In this document: positions 34,327 to 45,600 of the stretch, piece after piece | Position numbering within the stretch: position 1 is the first letter of the stretch | Layout: each line of letters begins with the position of its first letter | DNA from: JBCCTX01 sp039197765 | Lineage (GTDB): Bacteria > Bacteroidota > Bacteroidia > J057 | Reading direction: 5' to 3' | DNA length: 64,000 nucleotides | Assembly (NCBI GenBank): GCA_039197765.1 | Contig: JBCCTX010000004.1 | Span: forward strand, 1 to 64,000 | Program-made: the position numbers and the translations under genes | Notes under the pieces: generated by a model | What the model was told of the DNA's origin: nothing | Databases searched by the model: none | What the model saw: the letters and a program-made list of their open reading frames with translations, nothing else

Positions 34327-35392
34327 CTATCTGTTTGTTACGGTCGCACATTAACTGTCCTTTTTCCCAGTTCAGCTCAGCAATTTGTAAGACTGAACGC
34401 CTGTTTGCAACAGGTTGCTTGGCTATAGATGGCCCGTCATAATCGCGCCATGGTTCTACGTGATAGAAGATAAAGGCCCGATCCTCAACGACTGCAACAC
34501 TGCAATGTCGTCCCATGGAGTTATCATAAGGCCTTGTTCCAGGCTCTAAAAGAATAGTCCCCTGAAAATCCCAGTTGTCCCCATCCTCACTCACATAAGT
34601 AAATAGTCCTTTGTGGGGATCGGTAATCAGGTGCATGCGGTCTTGCCAAGTGAAAATAAAGGGAGCCTCTTCGAAATTCGAACCTGTAACCGCCTCATTA
34701 AATACATCGCTTTGGGTAAATCCACGGTCTGCCCAGCTTTCGAAGTCTCGCGTGACCATATGGTATAGCTCATTTTTTTCTCCTGGAATACGTCCTTTGA
34801 ACCAAACGTGAAATTCATCTCCTTGCTGGTAAACAGTGGCATCAATGGTGTTCAGCCCAGGATCGTGAATGATTCCCACTTTCTCCCAACCACTCAATAA
34901 ATTGTGAACTGGAGCCTTGTAGTGGACAATCTTACCAGGACTTGCCCCCCAGGGTCTACCTTCACTGGGTAAGGAGTCGGGTTTCCAAGTGACGAACATG
35001 TGATAGACCCCCTCATGGGCTATAATGGCAGGGGCCCAGAAAGTTTCTTTGGCTGTGGGTTTCCCTCCTACCCCATCAAAGGAGCAGTAGCCTCGAAACT
35101 CCCAATTTATGAGGTCTTTAGAAGAAGTTACGCCTAAGGGAGTTCCTACCCAGGTATTTTCCTCTGTACCTTTTCTTGCTGTATAAAAAATCCACCAAGC
35201 TTTCTCTACTTCATTCCATACTATTTCGGGATCACAGGAGCCATGGTAATTGGGGTCAACAAATAGCGGTGAAGTGGCCTTGGAAAAGGTATGCGTTTGC
35301 TCTTCCTGAACGGGGTTACAACCTATAAAAACAGCGGTAAAAAAAATGATTCCAAAGAGAAATGTATTGAACATGTGTGCTGTGTTTTTCAT
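34316..35392 (-). CDS. GH43/GH117-like five-bladed propeller lipoprotein
   Basis: The ATG at 35392 gives MKNTAHMFNTFLFG and a lipobox TAVFIGC (Cys25), so this start is chosen over 35440; the product is 358 aa. The propeller pattern is clear: SCDPEIVWNEVEKAWWIFYT (Asp54 is a candidate catalytic acid), WAPAIIAHEGVYHMFVTW, TVYQQGDEFHVWFKG and FEEAPFIFTWQDRMHLITD. This layout is shared by GH43, GH117 and related clans, and I cannot pick between them. It probably trims a side chain or non-reducing-end sugar. It is the last gene of the GH2-SusC-SusD run, about 110 bp after SusD. Confidence 0.82.
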   Translation of the reverse strand: MKNTAHMFNTFLFGIIFFTAVFIGCNPVQEEQTHTFSKATSPLFVDPNYHGSCDPEIVWNEVEKAWWIFYTARKGTEENTWVGTPLGVTSSKDLINWEFRGYCSFDGVGGKPTAKETFWAPAIIAHEGVYHMFVTWKPDSLPSEGRPWGASPGKIVHYKAPVHNLLSGWEKVGIIHDPGLNTIDATVYQQGDEFHVWFKGRIPGEKNELYHMVTRDFESWADRGFTQSDVFNEAVTGSNFEEAPFIFTWQDRMHLITDPHKGLFTYVSEDGDNWDFQGTILLEPGTRPYDNSMGRHCSVAVVEDRAFIFYHVEPWRDYDGPSIAKQPVANRRSVLQIAELNWEKGQLMCDRNKQIVIQ

Positions 35393-35503
35393 GAATAAAT
35401 TTCTGTGATTTACATGATAAGAAATAGGCACAGAATACACCGTATTCTATGCCTTCCTTTTATCCAACTTAGTTTACCTGCTAGGGGGTGAAAATGATTG
35501 TCT

Positions 35504-36970
35504 CTAATACCCAGGATTTTGTGTGGCCATAGGGTTGGCATTCAACTCTGTTTCAGGAATGGGAAACAGTTCCCTAAAAGCATCGGCATTGGCGATATTG
35601 CGTTCCTGAGCCAAGGAGACAAATTTTCCTTGCCTCACGAGGTCTTCCCTTCGTTTTCCTTCCGCTACAAACTCCCAGCCTCGCTCCTGCAATATTAAGT
35701 CTCGAAAAGCATCGGTTGAACTAGCTTCTGCATTCGTTAGATCTGCTAATCCTGCTCTTCTCCGCACGCGATTGACCAGTTCTAATGCTTCAGCAGTAGG
35801 CCCATTTAATTCGTTTAGGGCTTCTGCCCAAGAAAGAAGAATATCCGAATACCTGATCACAGGAAAATCATTGCCATGGTGGTTTCCGATTGCGTTTTGA
35901 TCAAAATACTTCAGGCAACGGGTATTGTTGGGAGATGTACTCAACTGGACCGTATCCCCATCTCTATTGATATATGTATCTATAATGAGCTTGAAGCGTT
36001 CGTCATTCTCCTTGTCGTAGGTATTGACGAAATCGTCTTGTAGCCGGTACTGGGTAGCCCAGTTGGCCATGGAGGTTGTCCATTCGTACTGGGGAAGAGT
36101 GACGCTCCTCAAAAAATTCGGTGGAAAGGAGCCGTTTGAAAAATTATTGCCATATCCTGCTTCGGCTAGTTTAGGAAAGACTAATAGTAGTTCCCTATTG
36201 GCTTCATTGCCTATAGCAAAAACACTTTCAAAATCGGGCATAAGCTCATAGTAACCCAAAGCCTCAATCTGATTGGCACTTTGTACCACCTTATCCCACT
36301 GACGGGTGTTGAGGTAGAATTTGGTGAGAATGCCAAGGGCTGATCCTTTGGTAGCCCTGCCGTACTGGCTTTCCTCTCCAGGATTGGGAAGATCGGAAAC
36401 GCTAGCCGTTAGCTCTGACTCTATAAAGGCCAGCATCTCTTCATCCGAAGCTCTAGGGAGCGCATCCTCTTGCTCAGTAGAAGTTCTCAAGGGAACAGGC
36501 CCCATCCAATTGTACAGATCTGCATAGCTCTTGGCTCTAATAAAGCGGGCTTCCGCAGCAAGTTGGTTTTTTGTAGCTTCAGGTACGTCCCCTGCTTCAT
36601 CCAGATTGTCCAACAAGGTATTTGCATTTCGAATAGCTCTGTAGGGTCGGGCCCACAGGTCGTTGGCAATCCAACCCACAGATTCGTCCCAAGTCCATGC
36701 GATAAAGAGAGAAAGCGTTCGATTTTCTCCTCCTCCGGTGTTGAAGGCCATATCTGTGCTTACCTCCATCATGTTAATGACATTTTTATAACCTAGCTCA
36801 TATTGAAATTGTACATAAGCTGCATACAATAGAGCGGTTATGCCCTCCTCATTGCTGAGGACGGTGGAAGGGCTAAACTCTCCAGGAGGAACAACCTCTA
36901 GGGTTTCTTCACAGCTAAATAGGGTGATTGTGAGCAGTAGTAAGCAGAGAATTTTATATAGAGATTTCAT
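35504..36970 (-). CDS. SusD/RagB-family lipoprotein (pair 2)
   Basis: This 488-aa protein has a lipobox (TLFSC, Cys20). SusD-type landmarks are PYRAIRNANTLLDNLDEAGD, AAEARFIRAKSYADLYNWMGPVPL, TKGSALGILTKFYLNTRQWD and VIRYSDILLSWAEALNELNG, and the C-terminus is NANPMATQNPGY. It starts 18 bp after the SusC stop, so the pair is one transcription unit. It should bind the glycan at the surface for the SusC-type channel. Confidence 0.96.
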   Translation of the reverse strand: MKSLYKILCLLLLTITLFSCEETLEVVPPGEFSPSTVLSNEEGITALLYAAYVQFQYELGYKNVINMMEVSTDMAFNTGGGENRTLSLFIAWTWDESVGWIANDLWARPYRAIRNANTLLDNLDEAGDVPEATKNQLAAEARFIRAKSYADLYNWMGPVPLRTSTEQEDALPRASDEEMLAFIESELTASVSDLPNPGEESQYGRATKGSALGILTKFYLNTRQWDKVVQSANQIEALGYYELMPDFESVFAIGNEANRELLLVFPKLAEAGYGNNFSNGSFPPNFLRSVTLPQYEWTTSMANWATQYRLQDDFVNTYDKENDERFKLIIDTYINRDGDTVQLSTSPNNTRCLKYFDQNAIGNHHGNDFPVIRYSDILLSWAEALNELNGPTAEALELVNRVRRRAGLADLTNAEASSTDAFRDLILQERGWEFVAEGKRREDLVRQGKFVSLAQERNIANADAFRELFPIPETELNANPMATQNPGY

Positions 36971-36988
36971 GAGAGTAATGTATTTAAA

Positions 36989-39900
36989 TTAAAATCCAAG
37001 CGTGAGTCCCAGCATAGTGGTTCTTGCAAAAGGATAGGTATTGTAGTCGATTCTTAGAACATTATTGCCTAGGGCATTGGCTGCTGGGTCCACACCTATA
37101 TAGTCTGTGAGGGTAGCTAGGTTTTGGCCTGTAGCAAACACAGTTAATTGCTTAAAAAAGCCAGAATTCGTAACAGGAACATTATAAGCCAGCCTCACAG
37201 TTTGGAGACGGATGTAGGATGCATCGGTGACCGTCCGAGTGTTTACCACTCGTTGTCCCTGTGCTGTCGGATTGACAAAGGAGGGATACTCATTTGTTGG
37301 GTTGGAAGGGGTCCATCTATTTAGGTAAGGCTCCGCGATTTTATTGCGTCGGAAGTTGATGGGGAAATAAGTATCTACTAGGTTATTACTTAGTAATTCA
37401 ATCCCATGTACGCCTTCGATAAATACGGTAAGGGAAAGGTCTTTATAGGTAAGGGTATTGGTCAATCCCCAAGTGAAATCTGGAAAAGGTTTGCCAATAA
37501 TCTGTCGGTCGTCTGCATTAATGGTTCCGTCCCCATTTAGGTCTTGGTACTTAATGTCTCCTGGGGCTACCGCATCGGTAGTAGCTAAAAAATCATCTCC
37601 TTCTTGCCAGACGCCTTCAACCACATATCCATAATAGGAGTTAAGCGGATCACCTGGCCGAATAATAGAGGCTGAGCTAACAAACCCTAGGTTTCCCGTA
37701 ATTATATTTTCCGCATCCCCAATATCTAGCACTTCATTATTGATCGTAGTAAGGTTGGCACTAATCGTCCAATTAAAGGCATTGGTACTTATCAAAAATG
37801 TTTCTAAGAACAGCTCCCAACCATCATTTCGCATAGAGCCTATATTTTCTATTCGGCTATTGAAACCAGAGTTAGGGGGAAGAGGTACTGGTAAGAGAAG
37901 GTCCGTTGTCTTTCGGTTGTAGTATTCCACCGTACCTCTAATCCTATTATTGTACAAGCCGAAGTCTATTCCAATATCCAGCTGATTGGTCTCTTCCCAT
38001 TGCAAGTCAGGACTAGCAGCACGAGACGGAGCAATGGCTGTGAACCTACTCCCTTCCAATACGACATCGCGGTTATTTAAGGCAAAGGTTGTTAGGAATA
38101 GGTAGTTGGGAATGGACTGGTTACCAATTACTCCATAACTCGCGCGAAATTTGAGTTGGGAAAAGAGGTTATCTGTTCCGATGAAGGCCTCATTGTGGAG
38201 GTTCCAAGCAAAGGCGGCAGAGGGGAAAAACCCAAAGCGGTTATCTAGACCAAATCGAGAACTCCCATCCGCACGCATAGAAAGGGTAACAAGGTATTTT
38301 TCATCAAAGGAATAGTTAACCCGGCCTAAATAGGAGGCCAATTTGGTTAGGTTTTTACTACTTCCAATTTGATTCTGTAAAGGATCCCCTGAGCCAATAG
38401 CGTTGGTTTGTAGATCTGGAAGGGTATACCCTCTTCCATTTCCATTAAAGTTTTCCGAATCAAAACGCTCGTAGGTAGCCCCTATTACTCCGTTGACTCG
38501 ATGCTTTCCAAAGGTGTCGTTGTAATTCAGGGTTCCTTCCAGGAGGTACTGGCTGCGAGAGCCTGTAATGATAGTAGCAATCCCGCCATTTTGCTGCCCA
38601 TCCAAGCTAATAGGGTCAATCCAAACATCACGCCTACTATTGCTGATGTTTCCTCCCAACTTGACTCTGGCTGATAAGGAAGGAAGAAAGAAATATTCCC
38701 CGTAAATGGTACCCAAGGTATTGTAGGTCTGAGCTTCTGCTTGTTCTCCCTGAGCGAGTGCTAGGGGATTGTCTATGGTAATGAAGGGAGAACGATTGAA
38801 ATCCCCGTTATCATCAAAGACGGAAATGGTGGGGTCATAGTTGATAGCGGCATAGACAGCTCCCCCATTTTCATTTAGCCCTACTCCATTAGAAACAAAG
38901 TCGTCATTGAGCAAAGCAGTAGTAAGGTTAATACCAAAGGCATATTTTCCTTCGACCCTACTCTCAAGGTTAAGCCTGGCTGTATACCGGTCTATTCCCG
39001 AGTAGTCGACTACTCCATCCTGGCCAAAGTAGTTCAAGGAAACAAAATAACTGGAATTCTGTGTACCCCCTGAAAAGGAAAGGTTATGACTCTGAACAGG
39101 AGCATCTCTATATAATTCTGCCTGCCAATCTGTTCCCGATCCTTGAATATTATCCACTCGCTCATTGGCATTGCCGCCTCCTTCATCGATGATAGCATTC
39201 AGAGTACTTTGATACTGGGAAGGATTTAATAGTTCGAGTTGATTAGCTACCGACTGAATGCCGTAGTATCCATCGTAAGTCAGGCGCATACTACCTCCCG
39301 TACCTTTTTTAGTAGTAATGAGCACAACGCCATTTGCTCCCCTGGCACCATAGATAGCAGTAGCAGAGGCATCCTTCAAAATCTCTATGGACTCGATGTC
39401 CGTAGGATTGAGGCTATTCAAGGGATTCCTAGGATTTTGGCTACCTACAAAGCCTGAACCCGTTCCTGTAATTACGGGATCATTGTTTACCGGAAGACCA
39501 TCAATCACGTATAAGGGCTCATTACTCGCAGAAATAGAACTGGCTCCTCGAATTTTTACGGACATAGCACTTCCAGGCTCTCCACTTTTCTGTGAGATCA
39601 ATACACCGGGAGCACGCCCTTGAAGCATTTGGTCAACTGAGATATTGGCACCTGGGGTCAGGTCATCTGCCTTTAGCGAGGATACAGAACCTGTCAGATC
39701 ACTTTTTTTAACAGATCCATATCCAATGACGACAATTTCATCTAAGTATTGATCTGATGCAATCATAGAGATATCGATGGTAGTCCTACCAGCAACAGGA
39801 ACTTCTTGTTCCTCAAATCCTACATATTTGAAAACCAGCGTAGCATTGTCAGATGGAACCTCTATCTGGTACCTTCCATCCTCCTGGGTAAAAGTACCCT

Positions 39901-40075
39901 GAGTACTTCCTTTGATAAGGACCGTTGCGCCGGATAAGGGGGCTCCATCCGAGGCTTGCTGGACTGCACCCCTTATCAGTCTATTCTGTCCATAGGTATT
40001 TAGGCATACTCCCCATATGGCTATGAATAGCCAATAGGAGAGAACCTTTTCCCTGTATTTAGTAGTGGTAGTCAT
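36989..40075 (-). CDS. SusC/RagA-family TonB-linked outer-membrane protein (pair 2)
   Basis: This 1028-aa protein has a signal peptide (about 1-29, ending NTYGQ) and a carboxypeptidase-regulatory-like domain (RGAVQQASDGAPLSGATV, EDGRYQIEVP). The SusC plug motifs are IVVIGYGSVKKSDLTGSVSS, MLQGRAPGVLIS, PLYVIDGLPVNND and GARGANGVVLITTKKG, followed by the barrel. It has the same length as the pair 1 SusC but a distinct sequence. The GH2 gene ends about 70 bp upstream, so it is probably in the same transcript, under HTCS control by position. Confidence 0.96.
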   Translation of the reverse strand: MTTTTKYREKVLSYWLFIAIWGVCLNTYGQNRLIRGAVQQASDGAPLSGATVLIKGSTQGTFTQEDGRYQIEVPSDNATLVFKYVGFEEQEVPVAGRTTIDISMIASDQYLDEIVVIGYGSVKKSDLTGSVSSLKADDLTPGANISVDQMLQGRAPGVLISQKSGEPGSAMSVKIRGASSISASNEPLYVIDGLPVNNDPVITGTGSGFVGSQNPRNPLNSLNPTDIESIEILKDASATAIYGARGANGVVLITTKKGTGGSMRLTYDGYYGIQSVANQLELLNPSQYQSTLNAIIDEGGGNANERVDNIQGSGTDWQAELYRDAPVQSHNLSFSGGTQNSSYFVSLNYFGQDGVVDYSGIDRYTARLNLESRVEGKYAFGINLTTALLNDDFVSNGVGLNENGGAVYAAINYDPTISVFDDNGDFNRSPFITIDNPLALAQGEQAEAQTYNTLGTIYGEYFFLPSLSARVKLGGNISNSRRDVWIDPISLDGQQNGGIATIITGSRSQYLLEGTLNYNDTFGKHRVNGVIGATYERFDSENFNGNGRGYTLPDLQTNAIGSGDPLQNQIGSSKNLTKLASYLGRVNYSFDEKYLVTLSMRADGSSRFGLDNRFGFFPSAAFAWNLHNEAFIGTDNLFSQLKFRASYGVIGNQSIPNYLFLTTFALNNRDVVLEGSRFTAIAPSRAASPDLQWEETNQLDIGIDFGLYNNRIRGTVEYYNRKTTDLLLPVPLPPNSGFNSRIENIGSMRNDGWELFLETFLISTNAFNWTISANLTTINNEVLDIGDAENIITGNLGFVSSASIIRPGDPLNSYYGYVVEGVWQEGDDFLATTDAVAPGDIKYQDLNGDGTINADDRQIIGKPFPDFTWGLTNTLTYKDLSLTVFIEGVHGIELLSNNLVDTYFPINFRRNKIAEPYLNRWTPSNPTNEYPSFVNPTAQGQRVVNTRTVTDASYIRLQTVRLAYNVPVTNSGFFKQLTVFATGQNLATLTDYIGVDPAANALGNNVLRIDYNTYPFARTTMLGLTLGF

Positions 40076-40145
40076 AGATTACGTATTAAATTATGAGTGG
40101 AAATGATTGTATAGAGGGTATTTAATGCATGAGCGATACTATCTT

Positions 40146-42455
40146 CTAGGGAACTTTTTCAGCCTGAGAGCTGTAGATACCCAAGTCAAAGACAGCTTGC
40201 TCGTTCTTCGGGGTCACTTTCACCGCGAGGGTGTTCCAACCTACACGTACTAGTTCATTGAATTGAGGTAAGAGGCGATGCGAATAGCTTCGCTTCCTCC
40301 CTCCTCTATCTTCTATGGTTAGAAGAGTTTTTCCATTGATATATATTTCCCCCTCTGTTTTGGGAAAATAATGCTTGATACTAAGCTGGTCGGGAAGGGA
40401 GGATAGGTAAAAGGACTTCCGTAGATATAGGGTCTTTCCTGCCTCCCAGGAGCTTCCCTTGGGTACAAAGGGATGTAATCCCACTACAAAAGGAGCAGCT
40501 AAACTTGACCACTCTTGGTCATTGTATGAGGGACTCATCCAATCCTCTCCGTGAGGGGTATAGGAAGACTTCCAGGTATTTGGGCTATGCTCAGAATCTT
40601 CGAGGTGGACCCTTTTCCTCCAGGCAGATCGATATAAAGGAGCTATAAGCTTAGTAGCATAGGCCGTATCAAGCTTCGTAACCCGTCTGTCATAAGTCAT
40701 CAAGCCATTGACTTCCCCTTCTACATCTGTCGTTTGAGTATAAACTGCTGCACTTAGTCCCCAGCTTTTGAGGGGGATAAGGTCTTGGATGAGCTGAGTA
40801 AATCGCTGCTCTAGGTTTTCCTTGCTTTGGTAGGTAAGATATCCCCAATTTCGCTTGTTCCACCATAGATGGTTTTGCACAGGCCATCCCAAACCACCAA
40901 ATTCGCCCAAAACAGATGCTCTGCTAGTCTCGGGAAGTTCCATCCCTGGCCCCGGATAAATATGTACGTCGATTACATCTCCTACTCCGCGGTCCTCCCA
41001 CCCACTAGGTGCATTTACAAGGCGAGAAGGATCGTATTGATGGACCCAGGAAGCAATTCGCTTGGTATCATACTGTCCCCATCCTTCGTTGAAGGGTACC
41101 CAGAATTGTATAGAGGGAAAAGGATGAAACTGGTCGATCATCTCTTTTAATTCCCGCTCAAACTGTATTGCAGACTCCAATGGTCGATTAGCATCCTCTT
41201 GGTCTCCAGGCCTGACACGCAAGTCCCGAAAATAGTTTCCATTGGGCATGTCTTGCCAGACCAATAAGCCCATTCTATCACAGTGATAATAGAAGCGAGA
41301 AGATTCTACCTTCACATGCTTTCTCAACATGTTAAACCCCAAAGCCTGGGTTTGCTTCAAGTCATACACCATTGCCTCTTCTGTAGGAGGCGTATACAGG
41401 CCATCTGGCCACCATCCCTGGTCAAGGAGTCCCATGTGAAATCGCGGGACGTTATTGAGCATGATTCGGGTAAAGCCATTCTCGTCTTTTCCCAAGGATA
41501 CCTTCCTAAGACCCGCGTAACTTCTGACACTGTCCAAGGTATTTCCGTTTTCGCCTACAAGGGATATAGTCACATCGTACAAAAAGGGATCTTCGGGGGA
41601 CCAAGGGCGAACTATGGATAGGGGAAGTGTGGCTCTTACCACACTTCCACCAGGATCTCCACTTACCAACGACGTTGCTACTACTTCTTCTTCAGCAAGG
41701 ATCTGTATGTTTAAGCTCACAGCTTCGAGTAGAGGGGTTGTTTCTACTACCAACTCAAACAAAGCCCTGTCTAAATCTGGGGTTATTTTTAACTGCCTAA
41801 TATGATTTTGCGGTACCTTCTCCAGCCATACAGTTTGCCATATTCCCGTAACAGGCGTATACCAAATGCCCCTGGGATTATTTACCTGCTTACCACGTGC
41901 TTGAGTTCCATCATCCGTAGGATCCCATACCCGAACCACCAATTCTTGTGTGGATTCATCATGTACATAAGGGGTAATATCTAAAGAGAAAGCTGTATAC
42001 CCTCCTTTATGGCTTCCAATTTTTTTACCATTTAGGAAAATAGTTGCATCCCAGTCCACCGCGCCAAAGTGCAGTAACCAACGGTCCTCAGGACCTGATG
42101 AAGGTATTTCTATTTCTTTCTTGTACCACAGGATTTGTTCGGAGCCTACTAAGCGCTTTACTCCACTCAATTCAGATTCAACGGAGAAAGGCACCAAGAT
42201 ATCTCCTTCATAGGACTGAGGCATCGAGGCAGTATTTTCTGTGATCGCATAATTCCATGTTCCATTTAGGTTGATCCACTGGTCTCGGACCATTTGGGGT
42301 CTAGGATATGCAGGCCAGGGCGTATTGACATTTACCTGGTCAGACCAGGGCGTATCCATAGAATATTGTAAAACTGTATCTGGGGAATTCTGACCAGTAG
42401 AAACAAGTATTCTCAACCATAGGATACCCGTAAATAGTACAATCCTTTTTTGCAT
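40146..42455 (-). CDS. Glycoside hydrolase family 2 protein (beta-galactosidase/glucuronidase type)
   Basis: This 769-aa exported protein has a signal peptide (about 1-21). The order is a sugar-binding jelly roll (about 35-215), Ig-like domain (about 215-320), TIM barrel (about 320-620), and an extra C-terminal jelly-roll-like domain (about 650-765). WVPFNEGWGQYD carries the likely acid/base Glu457, and VLGEFGGLGW the likely nucleophile Glu518. The substrate could be a beta-galactoside, glucuronide or related sugar; specificity cannot be read. It is the first gene of the minus-strand run GH2-SusC-SusD-GH43/117 and divergent from the HTCS regulator. Confidence 0.93.
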   Translation of the reverse strand: MQKRIVLFTGILWLRILVSTGQNSPDTVLQYSMDTPWSDQVNVNTPWPAYPRPQMVRDQWINLNGTWNYAITENTASMPQSYEGDILVPFSVESELSGVKRLVGSEQILWYKKEIEIPSSGPEDRWLLHFGAVDWDATIFLNGKKIGSHKGGYTAFSLDITPYVHDESTQELVVRVWDPTDDGTQARGKQVNNPRGIWYTPVTGIWQTVWLEKVPQNHIRQLKITPDLDRALFELVVETTPLLEAVSLNIQILAEEEVVATSLVSGDPGGSVVRATLPLSIVRPWSPEDPFLYDVTISLVGENGNTLDSVRSYAGLRKVSLGKDENGFTRIMLNNVPRFHMGLLDQGWWPDGLYTPPTEEAMVYDLKQTQALGFNMLRKHVKVESSRFYYHCDRMGLLVWQDMPNGNYFRDLRVRPGDQEDANRPLESAIQFERELKEMIDQFHPFPSIQFWVPFNEGWGQYDTKRIASWVHQYDPSRLVNAPSGWEDRGVGDVIDVHIYPGPGMELPETSRASVLGEFGGLGWPVQNHLWWNKRNWGYLTYQSKENLEQRFTQLIQDLIPLKSWGLSAAVYTQTTDVEGEVNGLMTYDRRVTKLDTAYATKLIAPLYRSAWRKRVHLEDSEHSPNTWKSSYTPHGEDWMSPSYNDQEWSSLAAPFVVGLHPFVPKGSSWEAGKTLYLRKSFYLSSLPDQLSIKHYFPKTEGEIYINGKTLLTIEDRGGRKRSYSHRLLPQFNELVRVGWNTLAVKVTPKNEQAVFDLGIYSSQAEKVP

Positions 42456-42561
42456 ATCGCGTAAGTAGTTTAAACCAGAAAAATGTGAGTAATCAATTCT
42501 CGTCTAAATCTACAAATGGAAGAATGGGAGCATCCGCACTCCGGTTGAAAAGTTCTGTACT

Positions 42562-42594
42562 TTTGTCTAAAACCCACCTCAATATTCAATTTTG
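42562..42594 (+). promoter_or_regulatory. Candidate promoter of the HTCS gene
   Basis: TTTG (42562-42565) is followed after 21 bp by CAATTTTG (42587-42594). This is close to the Bacteroidota consensus TTTG-N19-21-TAnnTTTG. It predicts a transcript starting near 42600 and a leader of about 45 nt before the ATG at 42647, which supports that start over the upstream in-frame ATG at 42485. Confidence 0.45.
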
Positions 42595-42646
42595 CTGGTT
42601 TTTACGAGAATTATTCTTGATCTTTTGTAAGAGAAGAACGCACATT

Positions 42647-45600
42647 ATGATTAAGGACCTACTACTTTTGATAGGGGTGGTTTTATGGGGAATTACCTGT
42701 AGAGCCCAACCCTTTTACTTTGAGAAAATAGGCTCAAGTGACGGGCTTTCTCACAACACAGTTTACGCCATTAGCCAGGATCACAAAGGCTTTATCTGGA
42801 TAGGAACCCGAGAAGGATTGAATAGATATGACAGCCGTGAAGTCCAGAACTACTATGCCCAAACAGGAAATGGGCTTGAGGAAAACCAAATTTCTGCCTT
42901 GTTACCTGCCCAAAGGGGAATGTGGGTAGGAACCAACAAGGGCTTATACCTATACGAAAATGCCCAAGACACTTTTATCCATCAGACTTATCAAGGAAAT
43001 AAACTAGGACATATCCTGGATCTTTACCAGGGAACCCCGAAAGATCTATTTATATGTTCCTGGAAAGGATTATTCCTGCTGCAAGAAGGAAAACCTTTGG
43101 TGAAGTTTACCAATCTATCAAGGGTTCGTTCGATTTGTACTTACAAAACAGGAATCTATTGGGTAATATTGGGAAACGGGGAAATTCGACTTATAAATAG
43201 TAAAGGAGAAAGCATCCGTAGAATAAAAATCACACAGCTAGAAGGGGTAGAAGGGAGTAAATTGCGTCCCAGTGTTACTAATAAGTTGCACAGGGACCAA
43301 GAAGGGAAAATTTGGCTGGCAACCTACTCTGGGTTATACCAATTCTCCGAAGAGAAAGAGCAATTTGAACTTATCACCCTTGGTTCTGAAGAATTTCCCC
43401 TAGAGGCAAGAATCATTCGAACGCTTACAGATGACAACGATCAGAATATCTGGATGGGAACAGAGGCAGGAATTTTCGTCTGGGATAAGCAGACCCAAGC
43501 AATTCAACAATATACCCAGTCCTTTTCCAACTCCCCTCTTGGCCTTTCGGATAAGGCTATATACTCCACATTTAGAAGTCGAGAAGGCATCATTTGGATT
43601 GGGACCTACTTTGGCGGCGTAAATTTCGCTAAGCCCAAAAGAAAGCAATTTTCTAAAATGATCTCAGATGGTGGGAAACAAGGGCTGAGTGGAAAGGCCG
43701 TTAGCCAAATTATGGAAACCTCCGAGAAGGAACTTTATATAGGGACGGAAGATGGGGGCATATCGATTTACCATCCTAGAACAAATACATTTAAGTACCT
43801 CACCTACGACCAAAATACCTTTCCACATCTTCGCTCGAACAATGTCCACTCTCTCCTAGAAGACCAGAAAGGAAATATCTTGATAGGGACTTTTTTGGGA
43901 GGGCTGCATATCTACGACCCACAATCTCAAACCATTAAGAATTATAAATTTGATAAAGGAGACCCTCGATCATTATCCAATAATATGGTTTACAGTCTCT
44001 TAGAGGATAGAAAGGGGACCATTTGGGTAGGGACACAAAAAGGGCTCAACTATTACGAGCCCTCAACCCATCAGTTTAAACTGGTAAAACCCAAGCAGCT
44101 TGGTCATATCTTTCTGTACGACATGATTGAAGATGATCAGGGAACGGTATGGATCGGGAGTCGGAATAACGGTATTTTCAAATACGTAGCAGAAGAAGAT
44201 TCATTTTATCAATTTTCGACTGCAAATCGGGCTGGAGAAATACCTTCTGACCAGATTATAGAAGTCACCCAGTTAAGCAATGGGAAGCTGTGCTTTGGAA
44301 CATTGGGGGGAGGGATACTTTTCTATGAACCCATCAGGGATAAGTTTAGCCATATAGGATTAGCGGAAGGACTCCTCGATGCAAATGTGTACCAAATTCA
44401 AGAAGATAGTAAGGGAAGGCTTTGGGTAAGTACCAATAAGGGGTTGAGTATGTACGACACCCTCGCACAAACCTTTATCCACCACGACGTATCCCAAGGG
44501 CTACCTTCCAACCAATTTAATTTTCGATCCTCCTACCAAGACGAACAAGGCTTTATGTACTTCGGAACCGTAAATGGACTGTGTTACTTCCACCCAGACA
44601 GCCTGGAGATCATACCACAAGAATCTGCCTTATATTTCAATAACTTTAAATTATTTTCCCGTGAGGTTCCCATAACTCCACAAGGGGTGCTACCCCAACA
44701 CATCGACTATACAAAAGAGATTGAATTGGAATACCACCAAAATGTGCTGGAATTCTCTTTTGTCAATATAGATTATTTTTCTGCCTCCCCTACGCAGTTT
44801 TCTTATTTCCTGGAAGGCTTTGAAGAAGAATGGAATGAAGCGGTCTATCAGCGTTCCGCTACCTATACGAATCTTTCACCGGGATCCTACACATTTCATT
44901 TAAAGGTAGTAAATGGAAGTAATGGAAATACCCTAGCAGAAAGGAACATAAAGCTGGCAGTACGATCTCCTTGGTGGTTAAGCCCTATGGCTTTAGGGAT
45001 ATACGGAGTTCTACTTGTAGTAGCAGTCGTTTTATTTGCGCGCTTCAATCGGTTCCTGGAAAAACAAAAAATGGCCCTCAAACTGGAGCGCTTGGAAAAG
45101 GAGCAGAGTAATGAGTTGACCCAACACAAACTCAATTTTTTTACCTACATCACCCATGAATTTAAAACCCCTTTAACTCTTATCATTTTTCAGATTGACA
45201 GAATTTTGGAAAATACCGATCATTGGATTGAAGCTTCAACCCCCGATTTTCTTCGCATAAAAAGGAATGCCTCCCGACTACATCGACTGATAGATCAACT
45301 CATGGAATTCCGAAAAATAGAATCGGATCACGCATCTTTGGAGTTGCGAAGGGGAGATATCATCCCTTTTGTAAAAGATACTTTTGAAGCCTTCCACCCC
45401 CTCTTTTCTAACAAGCAAATCACCAACTCCTTCGAAAGCAATTGTTCTCATTTTCATGCATACTTCGACGCGGATAAAATAGAGAAGATCCTCACAAACC
45501 TCCTTTCTAATGCGATTAAGAGTACAGAAGAATTTGGAGAAATCAACTTATCATTAGGTATTGGAGAAGCTACAGATAGCTCAGATTTCAAATGGCTAAC

